From positions 4,588,001 to 4,652,000 of the forward strand of contig CM074130.1 of assembly GCA_037178625.1 (NCBI GenBank): a stretch of DNA of 64,000 bases. The letters run 5' to 3'. The translations under genes and the position numbers were made by a program. The DNA comes from Skeletonema tropicum (taxonomy: Eukaryota > Bacillariophyta > Thalassiosirophyceae > Thalassiosirales > Thalassiosiraceae). Under the pieces are notes generated by a model that did no database searches, had not been told where the DNA came from, and saw only the letters and a program-made list of their open reading frames with translations. How positions within the stretch are numbered: position 1 is the stretch's first letter; each line of letters opens with the position of its first letter. Positions 30,977-42,600 of the stretch are shown here, piece by piece.

Positions 30977-33430
30977 CTATTCATCCTCTGATGTATCCCT
31001 CTTCTCATCTACATCATCAACAGTTCCAAGCAAAGTAATCGTATCCTCCAGATATCGTCTCATATCCTCTACATCCGACTGCTCACTTATCTCGGCCTTT
31101 ATCGGAGCAACATCTTCATAATCAAAGCCAAGGAATGTTGCCATTTGATCAAACTTGGGCGCCTCATCCTGATCTAAAATTGTGGTTACCCTTCCTCCCT
31201 GACCACGTACACTTCCCTGTTGACCAATCCTACCAACACGACCAGCTAAATGCAGGTATTCTCTTGGGTCATTATCCGGTAAGAACAGCGTGTAGACGTG
31301 AGTCAACGCTGGAAAATCCAATCCTCGAATGGAATTCGGCGTGGCCAACAGTACCGATATATCTCCCTTCTTGAAGGATTCCATGATTGTCAATGGTGCT
31401 GTACCAGTATCGGGAAGTAGTACACCAAGCTTGTGTTCTCCCCACATGGCATCGCGCAATGAGAGGATGGCATCACGAGCTTCATCTTCATCGGGGAAGA
31501 ATACAACAACCTTTGGACGCATGAGAGAATTGATTTTGTCGGTTGTTCCCTTTGATGAAGTTGATGCCACGGAAGAGAAGTCAAACTCTTCTTCCAAATC
31601 CTTCGTCTCTTCCCTTAATATGGCCAATTGTTTCAACAAATCATTCTCGTCGTCATCATCATCATCACTATCGCCACCATTCGCAGCTTCTTCCGCTAGA
31701 GTAGCATTTGCAATTTCGAAATCTTTCAGTTCCTTTCGAAGCATACGGGCGAGACATAGTAATTCAGTGTTGTCAGGTGCAACCACACGTTCGTGACGCA
31801 ATCCAGGATCAAGGCAGAGACTCAAATCTTTCAATGTTGCCTTGGATGCATCTACTGATGAACTAATGCCGATAGTGGGCATGGCGTTGACATAGTCACC
31901 ACCATCATCTGCTGAAACATTATCCCCGTCATTGTCACTGTCTGTAGCGACAACATCATCCGCTGCCAATGGAGCAAATCTTGTAGCTGTCACAATATAA
32001 CTCTTCCCCTTTGGTAATATTTCATCCCGTACTGCCAAATTACCCAACGATTCTGTCACTGTCGCTCCAACGAGGTAGGAAATTCGACTAAATTCCCTCT
32101 TTTTCGTACTATCCTCTTCAGCCGTAGCAGTGGCAGCACCATCAAATAACAACTTCAAATTATCATCCGAAGTCTGTTCCAATCCCAAATCAGCCTCATC
32201 ATACACCACCACACGCAATTTATTTGGATCAATATCCCCTTCTTCCATCAATTTTGTCAAATATTTCGGTGTCGTAATTGCAATATCCGTTTGAAGTTTC
32301 AACCCCTCCTTTGACATTTCTTCATCCAACACGCAACCAATCTTGACACCCTTGGGTCCTTTATATTTGAACATGTTACGCTTGCCACTACGTTCCGTTG
32401 CCGATGACTTTTTGTTCCCCCCCACCAATTCGAATAGTAATAGTGCAATTTGTACTCCTAATTCACGTGTTGGTACGACAATTAGTGCAATTGGACTTTT
32501 AACATCTGTCCCACTCTTTCCCAGGGAACTACCACTACTTGTACTACTACCCTGCTGCTTATCAATCCCCACCTGATCATACCCCTGACCCTTCATCGAC
32601 GGCGATGTCTGCACGGCCACCCTCTCCAACAAATCCCCCATCAAATCACCCACATCTTCTTCTGCCTTGACACGAATCCGTTGTCGTGTAAACAGTGTCT
32701 GGGAGAGTGTGCTGAGTGTCGGGACGAGGTAGGCAAGTGTTTTGCCCGAACCGGTGGAGCCGGAGATGAGGAGGCCCATGTTTTGTATGGTGGGTGTGGA
32801 TAGGAGACGTTCTTCGAGTGTGTTGTCATCATCGTAGTCATTATAATTGTCGTTAATAATGTTCTTGACAGAATTGTCATTCGAATCTTTCAGAATGGCA
32901 TTCACAGCCTCCATGGCATTAATCTGAATAGTCGTCGGCAATGTATATTCCAGCGCATCCAATCGTTCCATCAGCCAGGGGGCGGTACCCAACCCTGCCC
33001 AGCTGAGACGCTGTCGCTTCCGTTTGAGACGTTCCTCTTCGCTCATGTTGTTGTTATCGTCATCGTTATTGTAATTGGAAGTGTTGCTACTATCGACACG
33101 TTCCGCCAACTCATCTCGATATAATATAGCCGCGTCCATATCCTCACGTGCAATGGCGAGGCGGAATTGAGTTTGAAGTTCGTTGAGTCCCATTGAGGCC
33201 ACTTGTGTCGCTAGATCTGGCTTGTTGTTGTTGTTATTGTTGTTATTGTTGTTGGATGACATTTGGAGAGAGTAAGAGCTGCGAACGAATGGCCTCTTCG
33301 TGGTGGTGCGTGTGGTGATGGATGGTTGGATGGACCACGAGTTGACAAACACAACATCTTGAAGGAGGAGAAGGAGGATGCTCGACGTTTGCAGTAGACG
33401 AAGACAGGATAATTGAGATTTAGTCATCAT
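30977..33430 (-). CDS. DEAD-box RNA helicase, probably plastid-targeted
   Basis: This is an 817-residue single-exon frame. DEAD-box helicases unwind or remodel RNA using ATP. Motifs visible: a Q-motif-like stretch (about residues 150-172), motif I GSTGSGKT (224-231), Ia PTRELG, II DEAD (VVYDEADLG, about 410), III GAT in place of SAT, V RGLDF, and VI HLAGRVGRIG. The N-terminus has a hydrophobic signal-like segment (residues 12-30), then a Ser/Thr/Arg-rich stretch. This fits the bipartite leader used by diatoms for plastid import, although the cleavage motif is not a clear ASAFAP. Residues 73-112 resemble a UVR-type helix pair (REDMDAAILYRDELAERV). Acidic and poly-Asn insertions lengthen it beyond a typical 400-450-residue core. 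Targeting is inference. Confidence 0.85.
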   Translation of the reverse strand: MMTKSQLSCLRLLQTSSILLLLLQDVVFVNSWSIQPSITTRTTTKRPFVRSSYSLQMSSNNNNNNNNNNKPDLATQVASMGLNELQTQFRLAIAREDMDAAILYRDELAERVDSSNTSNYNNDDDNNNMSEEERLKRKRQRLSWAGLGTAPWLMERLDALEYTLPTTIQINAMEAVNAILKDSNDNSVKNIINDNYNDYDDDNTLEERLLSTPTIQNMGLLISGSTGSGKTLAYLVPTLSTLSQTLFTRQRIRVKAEEDVGDLMGDLLERVAVQTSPSMKGQGYDQVGIDKQQGSSTSSGSSLGKSGTDVKSPIALIVVPTRELGVQIALLLFELVGGNKKSSATERSGKRNMFKYKGPKGVKIGCVLDEEMSKEGLKLQTDIAITTPKYLTKLMEEGDIDPNKLRVVVYDEADLGLEQTSDDNLKLLFDGAATATAEEDSTKKREFSRISYLVGATVTESLGNLAVRDEILPKGKSYIVTATRFAPLAADDVVATDSDNDGDNVSADDGGDYVNAMPTIGISSSVDASKATLKDLSLCLDPGLRHERVVAPDNTELLCLARMLRKELKDFEIANATLAEEAANGGDSDDDDDDENDLLKQLAILREETKDLEEEFDFSSVASTSSKGTTDKINSLMRPKVVVFFPDEDEARDAILSLRDAMWGEHKLGVLLPDTGTAPLTIMESFKKGDISVLLATPNSIRGLDFPALTHVYTLFLPDNDPREYLHLAGRVGRIGQQGSVRGQGGRVTTILDQDEAPKFDQMATFLGFDYEDVAPIKAEISEQSDVEDMRRYLEDTITLLGTVDDVDEKRDTSEDE

Positions 33431-34244
33431 CTTTGATGATCAGCTATGCTAATCTATCTCTTTACTAATGATCTCTGGACGGCAAATAAATGTGGATCGA
33501 TCCATGCTTTGCATCGATCGGCGTCCATCGGCGTCGATGAAAAAAGATTCGATGGTGATGATGGTGATGAGCTGGAATCTTGCGACAGACATCTCAATCC
33601 AATACGGCACTCAAGTAAGTCCATTTGGGTACTGGAGCGACATCATAAGCCACACCCATTCGATTAAAGGCTCAAACTCGACTTGCATCACATCTCCACC
33701 ACCTTACCTCCTGCAATAACATAGAATGAGAAACTCTCTTCGTCAATGCATGAGATGCCTCAGGAATAGTTTAAACCTTGAGAAAATTACGACCGAAAGC
33801 TTCTTGTCTTGCCATTGAATGTCATCAAGCCCTACCTTATGACTACATATGATACTTCAGAGTATGACGCTCTTGCTCTTGCTCTTGCTCTTGCATTCGG
33901 AGGGCATTTCAAAGTTTATTCATGATTATGAAAATATTGTCTTCCTATCCTCTTTAGCCACGGACAGGAAGCTCGCACTATATTGCTGAGTGGCAGGAGA
34001 TCAAGTTTGACTGACAGAACGAGAATGAAGTGATATCGTATCTTTCCATTCATGTAAGTGGAGCTCGGATATGTACAATACTGTGCACAGGAATAGGACG
34101 AAGTAAGGGGTACCGAGATACATAAAAGTGGGGCCGAAGTTGTTTCAACTTTTAACTCTTTGATGTAAGTACCTTCTTCGCATTGCTCTCTTGACTGAAT
34201 CCAAACCCGTACCTGACTGATGTAGTCGCAGTGAGTGGCGAACG
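33431..34244. other. Upstream of the helicase; no gene seen
   Basis: The stretch contains a GCTCTT microsatellite (about 33869-33895) and short frames only. Its left part is the probable promoter region of the minus-strand helicase gene. Confidence 0.4.
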
Positions 34245-35000
34245 GCGTTCCGAATGGTGGAAACCTATGATCTATGTACATATATATACGGAAGAGAGAC
34301 TTGAGAAAGATGACAAATATGCATTGAGTCGAATTGGGAATCAATCCGTATATTCTTACTTTGTAAATGAAAGTCGTGCAGGTTGGCTGGTAGCGTTCAC
34401 TACACTTGGCATACAGGTTCCATCTCTCATCTTCTTCATCATGGCTTCAGAGCCCAACTTGCAAGATGACAAGATCGACATACAATTTACGTGGAAATGT
34501 CCTCGTGACTCAGATAAGTGCAGGGACACAGCCGATCTGAACGATATTGGTTGGTTCATTTTCTCCATGTTAATGATTGCCAATCTTGCAAAGGATTCGA
34601 TTCATGGATCGAAGTTGATTTACCATTCATCGAAAACCAGGCACTCAATCGGCGCAAGGATTCGATATTTCATTGGTGGGATAGGCTTGTGTTCGATTAC
34701 CCTATTTGCCTTTTATGTAAGTTGTTGCAGTGATGTCTGTCCTATTATCCTTTTTGCTCTTGCACCTGAATGACATTTTCACTATGTCACACTTGGAACT
34801 TTACCCTCGCCTCGTTCGGGTTAGTACCGTATACAACAAGGTAATCGCAACGGGCAATACTGATATTATCGTTAACTCAGTAATCGTACTGTTTGTGATG
34901 GATTTGGACGAATGGATCTTTGCTCCGTTGAAAGCATGCAATAGGAAATAGACCGCACATTCATCTGATTCGGAATCTAGTTCTGGTTCGGAATCTAGTT

Positions 35001-35575
35001 CGAATCGCCTAACCCCCCCCTGTGAATTATGCCGATGGCGTCGAAAGACCAGCGCGTGCGGGGAGGGACCCGCGAGCGCCTGAAAAAGAAAATCTGGGAA
35101 CTAGCGAACGGACCTGTCGATTCATGTTGTCCGCGAACGGCTTATTTCGAACATTCGAATGAATTTTAAATTTATCTAGTGTGTTACGTAATTGTTACAT
35201 TTCGTTACCCGGAAATTCGAATCGTTACAAATGTTACATTCGTTTCGCGTCGCACAGTCATACTACCATACTTACAGTAATCAATTCGATTGATCGAATG
35301 AAGCAATGCTGCTCGATTAAGCAATAAAATTGCTAGCAATACGAAAGAAAAGAAATAGCTTTTAATAGCAACATAAGTAGATCTGTACTTGTATTTTAGT
35401 GAGACGAATCTGCCGCCGACCCCATCGCCTGCCTTACGCAGGCATGGGGTCGGCGCTCGAAAATCGATGATGCCTGACTTCCTGCGGTTACCGCCTCTCT
35501 TTCAGCTGGTGTGCAGGCGCCTACACTGCTTAATTATCTCTTCTCTCTTCTAGCACATTTAGGGCTGTCTTGTTT
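35001..35575. mobile_element. 575-bp insertion in the LRR pseudogene, type unknown
   Basis: The insertion is defined by comparison: GGAATCTAGTTC...TGAAGAGGCA is continuous at 59770-59790 but split here. The inserted DNA has no long frame and AT-rich and C-run parts. It carries a strong GC-rich hairpin (35415-35454) and ends in a pyrimidine tract with TAG (35525-35552). No clear target duplication or terminal repeats; a solo LTR is possible but not shown. Confidence 0.5.
35415..35454. repeat. Strong hairpin, 11 + 6 bp stem with one bulged base
   Basis: GCCGACCCCAT pairs with ATGGGGTCGGC and GCCTGC pairs with GCAGGC around a 5-base loop; C35426 is bulged. It lies inside the 575-bp insertion. 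Confidence 0.85.
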
Positions 35576-35948
35576 TGAAGAGGCACCAGAAGCAGATTCA
35601 GATGCAGAAAAGGGAGGTGCAATCGAGGAAATGAAGGAGGAAATTGCACTTCAAAAGGTGCAGCTTGCGTCGCAACAGGAGGAACTCGTGCATCAGAAGG
35701 ATCAGCTGGCAAGACAGAATGGCGCGATTGCAATGCTCCGTGAGACAATTCAAAATCTGGTAGAGTCACATGCATTAGCATCTACATTACCCGAAAGCAT
35801 TCCTCAATTTGCTATGAAGAAGAGCTTGACTACGCATACAGCCGAAATGGAAGATGCTTGTTCGGACGAAGATGTCCGAGAGGGAGAAGCATCGAATACA
35901 ATGAAGGACGAGACTACAAGTCAGGAAGGACATCTGATCTCAACGTGA

Positions 35949-36657
35949 GGAGATTACAATGTCTAGTGATGCAGAGGGGGAAAGAAGAGGAGTCACACTC
36001 TGAAGCGGTGTAAGTAGGAATCTTCTCTTTTTTTTTAGGTGAATAGATACGTTTATTCAACTTTATGTTAGGATTCACTCTGCTCGATCGACAGATAAAA
36101 GGATGATCGATTCACATCAGGAGATCAAAAGAGGATAAGTAGGCCTTATGACCAATCTGTCTGTGCAGCATTTCGAAAGAATGCGGTACCGAATGAGTCA
36201 TTTGAGCCAAAATAGGCCCCTCCAACTTCAACTTTCAATGGGCTTCAACACTCCTTCAAGATCAAAATGACCAGTTGATCACGAACAAAAGAGAGTTCAC
36301 CCCTTGACAATAAACCTTTTTGTGTATGAAAAGAACTTCTTTAATTTCAACCAATATTGAAAATTAGGGTACTCCTATTACTTTGGAGCACATTTGAGGA
36401 TTTAAAAAGGGTGCTGCACTTCATCGAGTCACTGTCACCTTCTCCTCTAAAGATTGCATGAAAAGCCAAAAACGGGACGATGTTCGATCGCGCTGGCTGC
36501 TGATCTTATTTACCAAGCTCCAAGCTACAAAGAGCAGTGGCAATACTACTCTACAAAAGCTTTGCCATAACATCATTAGATAGCAATCAATAAAAGTAAT
36601 TGGAATAATATTGAGAATAAGTAACACGATAAAAAGACAGTGCAAGAAGCAAAAAGA
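35949..36657. other. 5' region of the DUF1800/DUF1501 gene; no gene seen
   Basis: Only short frames. The stretch includes an oligo-T tract near 36028-36038 and the presumed promoter and leader of the gene starting at 36658. Confidence 0.4.
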
Positions 36658-39600
36658 ATGCCTCGTCATCGCTTCTCCAGCAGAGGAGCCGTCCTCAGCA
36701 CCTTCCTCCTCACCACAACCCTAACATCCACAACAGTAGATGCAACCTACTACACCTGTCCACCAATCGACACCACCCCCACAATCATCGCTCCCTCGCT
36801 CGATGGACAACCGACCACAATCAGCGTAGCCAGCACCACCACCAAATCATCCTTGTGCACACTCACCCGCCGTCAATCCTCCACTTCGGCACGTCGCATC
36901 CCCGTAGCACGATCGTACGCTGGACGACTGTGGGAGAAGAGTGCTGGATTGTTTGCCAGGAGTGGGAGTGGGTTGGTCGTGGATTGTGATGGGGGTGGGG
37001 CGAGTGACTGTGAATTGACATTGCCTAGTTTGGGGGAGGATCAGGAGTATGTGTTGGAGAGTTTTAGTTATGAGGTTTCGGCTGAGGTTGAGGCTGCGAG
37101 ATTCTTGGAGCAGGTGAGTATCTATTATTATTGTGATGTACTGTCGTGTCGACGCTGCTGTTAAGATTTGACGTCGCGGTAATGATAGAATTGTAGATCG
37201 GGGTGCAGCGAGCTTAGGGGCAGGGGGCTAATGCTTAATGCTATGCATTCACCGTGCGCTCAACATCCTCCGTGTGCACTCGATACTCTTCTTCATTCAT
37301 CAACTAACTAACATTAAATCATCATTCATTCATTCATCAACTCACTCCCTCCAGGCAACATTCGGTCCAACCCGTGAATCAATCAACTCCCTCCTCTCCA
37401 CCTCCAACAACTTTGCCTCCTGGATCCACACCCAAATGTACTCCACTCCTCCATCCTACCACCGTGAATTCCTCCGTCGCAACACTCATCCCAAATTTGA
37501 ATACCCGTACCTCACAGCCGCTGTTGGAAAACGTCCGTGTGAACAGTACAGTCGATGGAGGAGGTATGCGATTACTTCGAGGGATTTGATGGATGATCGG
37601 AAGAGCCTTCGTCAGAAGCATTTGGTCATTGAGACTGTGGAGGGAATTGCGGGATATCTGTGGATGGTGGATGGGACGTTTCGTACGGTAACACAAGATC
37701 ATCCGACCTTTGTGGATGGGTCACTTGTTCAGTTGAATGTGAGGTATAGGATTGATGAAGTGAAGCGATCATTCCTCGTCAATTGTATTGGATGTCACTT
37801 GTCATTGTTAGATGGGAATGGAGTCGGATATACCATTGCCAATCCTCCCGTGAGCATTGAGGGAGTGGAGGGGAATGCGGGTCTATTGCCCTATGCGACT
37901 ATTGTCCTCCCTTCATTTGGATCAATTGATTTCCCCGCAGTGGAAAAGGCGAGTGAGGACTTCCCCCTCTTCACCGAGTGGATGAAGGATGATGAGAATG
38001 CTCTATTGACCTCGGATAGTCTCGAGTCCTCCAACCAATGTGATGGATTCCCCTCCTTTCGTCAACCTGAGGCTGTAGCTGTGCCCACGGAAGATGCACC
38101 CCTCTCCATTTTACCCACTGTATTTGGAAAGAGTGTCAATGCAGTCACGGGCGTGGAAGAAGTCTTTGCGTATGATCCCCATCTATTTCTCTATGAGAAT
38201 ACTCCCGAGAACCCTCTTGCCGATGGAGGGGGACAACTTGTGTTGGATACTTACAAACCGCTCGACCCTGGTCAGCAGGTGTTGTGTCACAATGTCCACC
38301 GTGCACATGACAATGAGGATGGATGTCAGCTTAGTTATCTCGAGACGGCGTGTGCACCCGACACGTTGCCAAAGGAAACGATTGTTCTTGATAGTACCAA
38401 TCTGGATGGTATTCGTGCATTGACTGGCAGGAGTCTCTATGCTGTAACTGGTCTCACGATCGATGAAGAGATTAGTGCCGACGAGGGTGTACCAGTGAGT
38501 AGTGTCCTCCATGAGGATGCCATCCTCTCCATTGAAGGTTGTAACTCTTGGTCGAGGGGTAGGTCTACCAAGGATCGAAACACTGAAAAGTTTTGGTGTG
38601 ACCGACAGGATATCCAAGACACTCCCGCTTCGATTGTCTTTCACCCACCCAAGTCTCAGCTGTCTATCGTGCACAAGCTTCGAGTCTATACTTCCAATAC
38701 TTCCAGCAACTCTGATCCTGCGAGTTTCGTCGTAGAAGGTCGGGTCAAGCCAGATGCGGAGTGGGAGGTCATCGGTTCGGGTTCCTTAGACTTGCCATTG
38801 GGTCGTAATGATCGTGGAATACCAATTAATTCGACTTATGAGAGCGGAGATGCTGCTCTCTCTTTTACAGAGGTTTCTCTCTCGGGCAACACCAAGGCTT
38901 ATTGGGATTACAAGGTTTCTTTTCCTGCCACGAGAGATCCGACCAAGGGCAACCTTCAGCTTGCTGAAATTGAACTACCTGGATTGTTGCTCCCTTTCTT
39001 TCCCATCTCTCATAGTTGTGCTCCCGGAGCACAAACCTCTCGTTGGAGGAAGGAAGTGAATGCAGCGGATTGTCCCAACACTGCCAACCTAGGTGAAGGC
39101 ACGTACAAACTGTTCTCGGATCTCGTTTCTGCCAAGCCTGATGTTTACAACCCCACCATCCGAACAGTCACTCGGGATTACCGCGAGTGTGATAGCATTG
39201 ATGCGTACAAGTTGGATCTTGGGATGGTACGAGCTAGTGATGGTTCTTGTTGGAAGCACGTGCATGACTTGGAACATACAATCTTTGATCTCGCTGGAGC
39301 TGATCCAGCCGATTATACTGTTACTGGAAGTATGGCTCAAGTCTCCAATGCCTTTGTGGATGGTATCGTCGACGACCCTGCATACCCCATCATCGGAAAT
39401 CTTGACGATCATAGTGTCATCGATGGCTCGTCCAATTCACCTCTTCATCAGCAAGACGTTCAAGATGCCTTCATGACTTTGGAGTACAATCCCTCACGTG
39501 AAGCTGTTCTCGTTTGTGGTAGCCCAGGAGAAGTTGCGACGGATCCTTTTGCTTCTGATCATAGCTTTGACATTACTACGCCTCAGAAGGATGGTGTAAG

Positions 39601-42600
39601 GACGATGAACATTTGGGAACTCTCAGCACAGCGCCACACAACGTAAGTACTCGGAATTCGGATGATCAATCTCGGCCGGAACATCTTGTTCCCAATCATT
39701 TCTTTGTACATATCTCACCTCTTTTTCCTCGCCTTTTGTAATATTTCAGCTGGGCTCAGATGGCAATGCACGCTGACGATCAACTACGTCAGCGACAGGC
39801 TTGGGCTCTATCTCAAATTATTGCTGTTGGTCTCCCCGGTAGTGGAATGGTCTTTTATGAGGTATGATACTTCTAGTTCGTGTTTCTGCAATGAGTTTAT
39901 TCTTCGCTGTCAACTCAATCATTTCATCTGTGTATTGTTTCGAATTTCAGGCTAATGAACCTTATCCATCGTTCTATGACCAATATGTACGAAATGGATT
40001 TGGGTCGTATAGAAAATTGCTCAAGGACATGTCATTTAATCTAATCATGAGCGAGTGGCTCACGTTTAAGGACAACAAGTCTCTCCAACACAACATCAAT
40101 AACGGGCTACATAGTCATCCAGATGAGAATTATGGTGAGTTTATTTCAAAGCAGTTTTACAAAACATCGCACAAGCTGTTTCACTAACACATATAACTAC
40201 TGCCTCTTCTTTCCATCTCAGCGAGAGAAATCATGCAGCTCTTCTCAATTGGATTATTCATGCTCAATATGGACGGCTCAAAGGTACTTGATGGAAATGG
40301 TCAGCCCGTAGAAACATACACTATTGATGACATTATGAGCTATGCTGGTGCGTGGACGGGATTTGAAATGCGTGATAAAAGAGGGGGTGCATCTGCTTCT
40401 AACAGGCACCGGGAGCGCTCCCTTGATCCTTTGTACATCAACCCAGAAACTCGAGACCACTTCCCAAAGTCCAACTTGTATGACGGATTCATTGGTGATC
40501 AGGTAGCCCTTTGTAATGACCTTCCCGACAAAGCCTTTCTCAGGAAGGGAGCCACGTACATGCTACTTGGCTCGGACCCCACTCCCAAGATGCTCAGCAG
40601 TGATGTGGCACTTGAGTCTGATCCTGATAGGCCCCAGATGGAACTACTGCCGTCTTCGCCTCTTTTTGCCAGGCTTTGTTCTCAAGATAACGCTGGCGAC
40701 TGTACATTCCCCGCAAAGGTGATCCTCGATGATAATCTTTTCTACGATGAAGCAGCCAAGCTCGGAATTGAATATAAAGTTGATACCCTTCGAACTGTTG
40801 AGATGAAGGTTGGGATGTCTCAACCAATATATTACGAGTATATTCGCCAGCCGTGCGTCGAGCATTCTTTTTACAGTGATGCGAAGAAGGTAATTCGAGG
40901 ACAAGTTCATACAGATGCTGTTCAAGACAATGTGATGTGTGCCGATCCAACGTTACCAGTGGCAACATCAATGTGCCTTGAACCAGGCTCGGAGCAATTT
41001 GTCGACGGAGCTGTACACTGCAACTATGTGGGCGAGCGCATGACCTATGACTCGGCAATAGAAACTTGTGCGGCCAATGGATTAGAGCTAGGGCAACCTT
41101 GGCGTTTCAGAAAATGGGACGAATCGGGGCCGTGTGCAAAGGGATCTTCTTCATTTCTGGATTTCAGATCGTGGACTAATTCGACTTGTCAAGTAAAGGT
41201 CAAAGTGTCGTTTGACGAAGGAAAGGTAGCCATTGTGCATAGTCCTTCCCCCGATCACGCAGGCATGACGAATGTGGAACCAAGTGTTAGCGATGCTTCA
41301 TTGAACTTCTTCAAAGCTCCTTGGACAAATGGACACATTCCTTCGTTGAATGATTGCCTGTCCATTTCGTCATGCTACGTACATGATGACGAATCATGTA
41401 TCTGTGACACGGAGGTTGCAGTAAATGGAGTCTTCGCATCGTCATCCGAGATCTCTTCGATTACTGATGTACAGGCTGCGTTGCATATCGGAGCAGCCGA
41501 CCCTCTATCCTTCGATTCCGGCTATTTTACAAACATAGGCAGCTGTGGAATTGATGGTTTGAACGTGTATTCTATCGCTGGTGACTGCACGAGTTTTGAC
41601 AGTGATACAGTCTTTTCCTTCGAGTGGAAAAGCAAGCCATTATTCCTCAAGAATATCAAGTCTGATGTTTATATATCTGGATCAGATTTTGGATTTAGAA
41701 ATCCTGTTCAATTTATCAGCGTAGTTCAGACCGAAGCACGGGATAGTAAGTATGACAAACATTGTGAAAATTGGTGAAAGTTGTCGAAGTTTGCACCCAA
41801 ATTGATTCTAACGTATGCACCTGTCATTTCATTTTCCACAGTGTATCACGAAACCGACGAAGTGATCGATGGTTTATTCTACCACCCGTCTCATCCACCA
41901 TTCCTTGCAATGAGGCTTGCTCAACGCTTTGGACTCTCAAATGCAAGTCCTAGTTTGATTGAACGTGTGGCGAAGGCATACGAAGCTGGTATATATGAAG
42001 CTAACAACTTGCAGTTTGGTTCAGGAAAATATGGAGATCTTGGCGCTTTGATTGCTGCTATCTTGTTAGATCCAGAGTCACGCGAAGTAGTGCTCGACGC
42101 AGACCAATCTCACGGCCAAGCAAAAGCACCTTTGGATAAAGTGATTTCGGTGTTCCGAAGCATGGGACTCAGATTTGAGTCTCCGCTAGCCATGCCTACT
42201 TTGATTGACACATTTGACGCTATTGGTCAAGGTAGCTTCGAGTCGCCATCTGTTTTCAACTTCTATTTGGTTGAGTACGGGCAACCTGGTGTAATTCAAA
42301 ATGCCGGACTAACGAGTCCAGAGACTTCGCTCTATCAGAGTTACCGTCTTTTACACTTATTAGACGCAATGTCAACTACTATCAAGTTTGGAATCAATGA
42401 CTGTCCGAGGGTCTCGAGATTCGAAGGGTGGAGGTCTTCTTCGCCCTTTCAATGCTCAACAATTGAAGGCAACACTGACTATTCACCGGCTCATTTCTCA
42501 TACTGGCCATCTTCCGTCGAAAACGTCCATGATATTTTGGAAGAATTGTCTCTTCTTCTCACGTCAGGACGAATCAAAGCTTCCAACGAGGCACTTATTG

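Larger units (their letters stand above)
34245..35948 (+). pseudogene. Truncated copy of the C-terminal membrane and coiled-coil region of the LRR gene
   Basis: From 34289 (ACGGAAGAGAGACTTGAGAA) to about 34998 the sequence follows 59068-59778 at roughly 95% identity by eye. It resumes from 35576 to about 35945 with the coiled-coil part (EEMKEEIALQKVQLASQQEE). The intron at 59497-59599 is also present here (GTAAGTTGTTGCAG... at 34718), so this is a DNA-level duplicate, not a retrocopy. It lacks the LRR part, the signal and any start. A Trp codon after ACNRK is now TAG (34949-34951), and a 575-bp insertion splits the coiled-coil exon. Non-functional in all likelihood. Confidence 0.85.
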
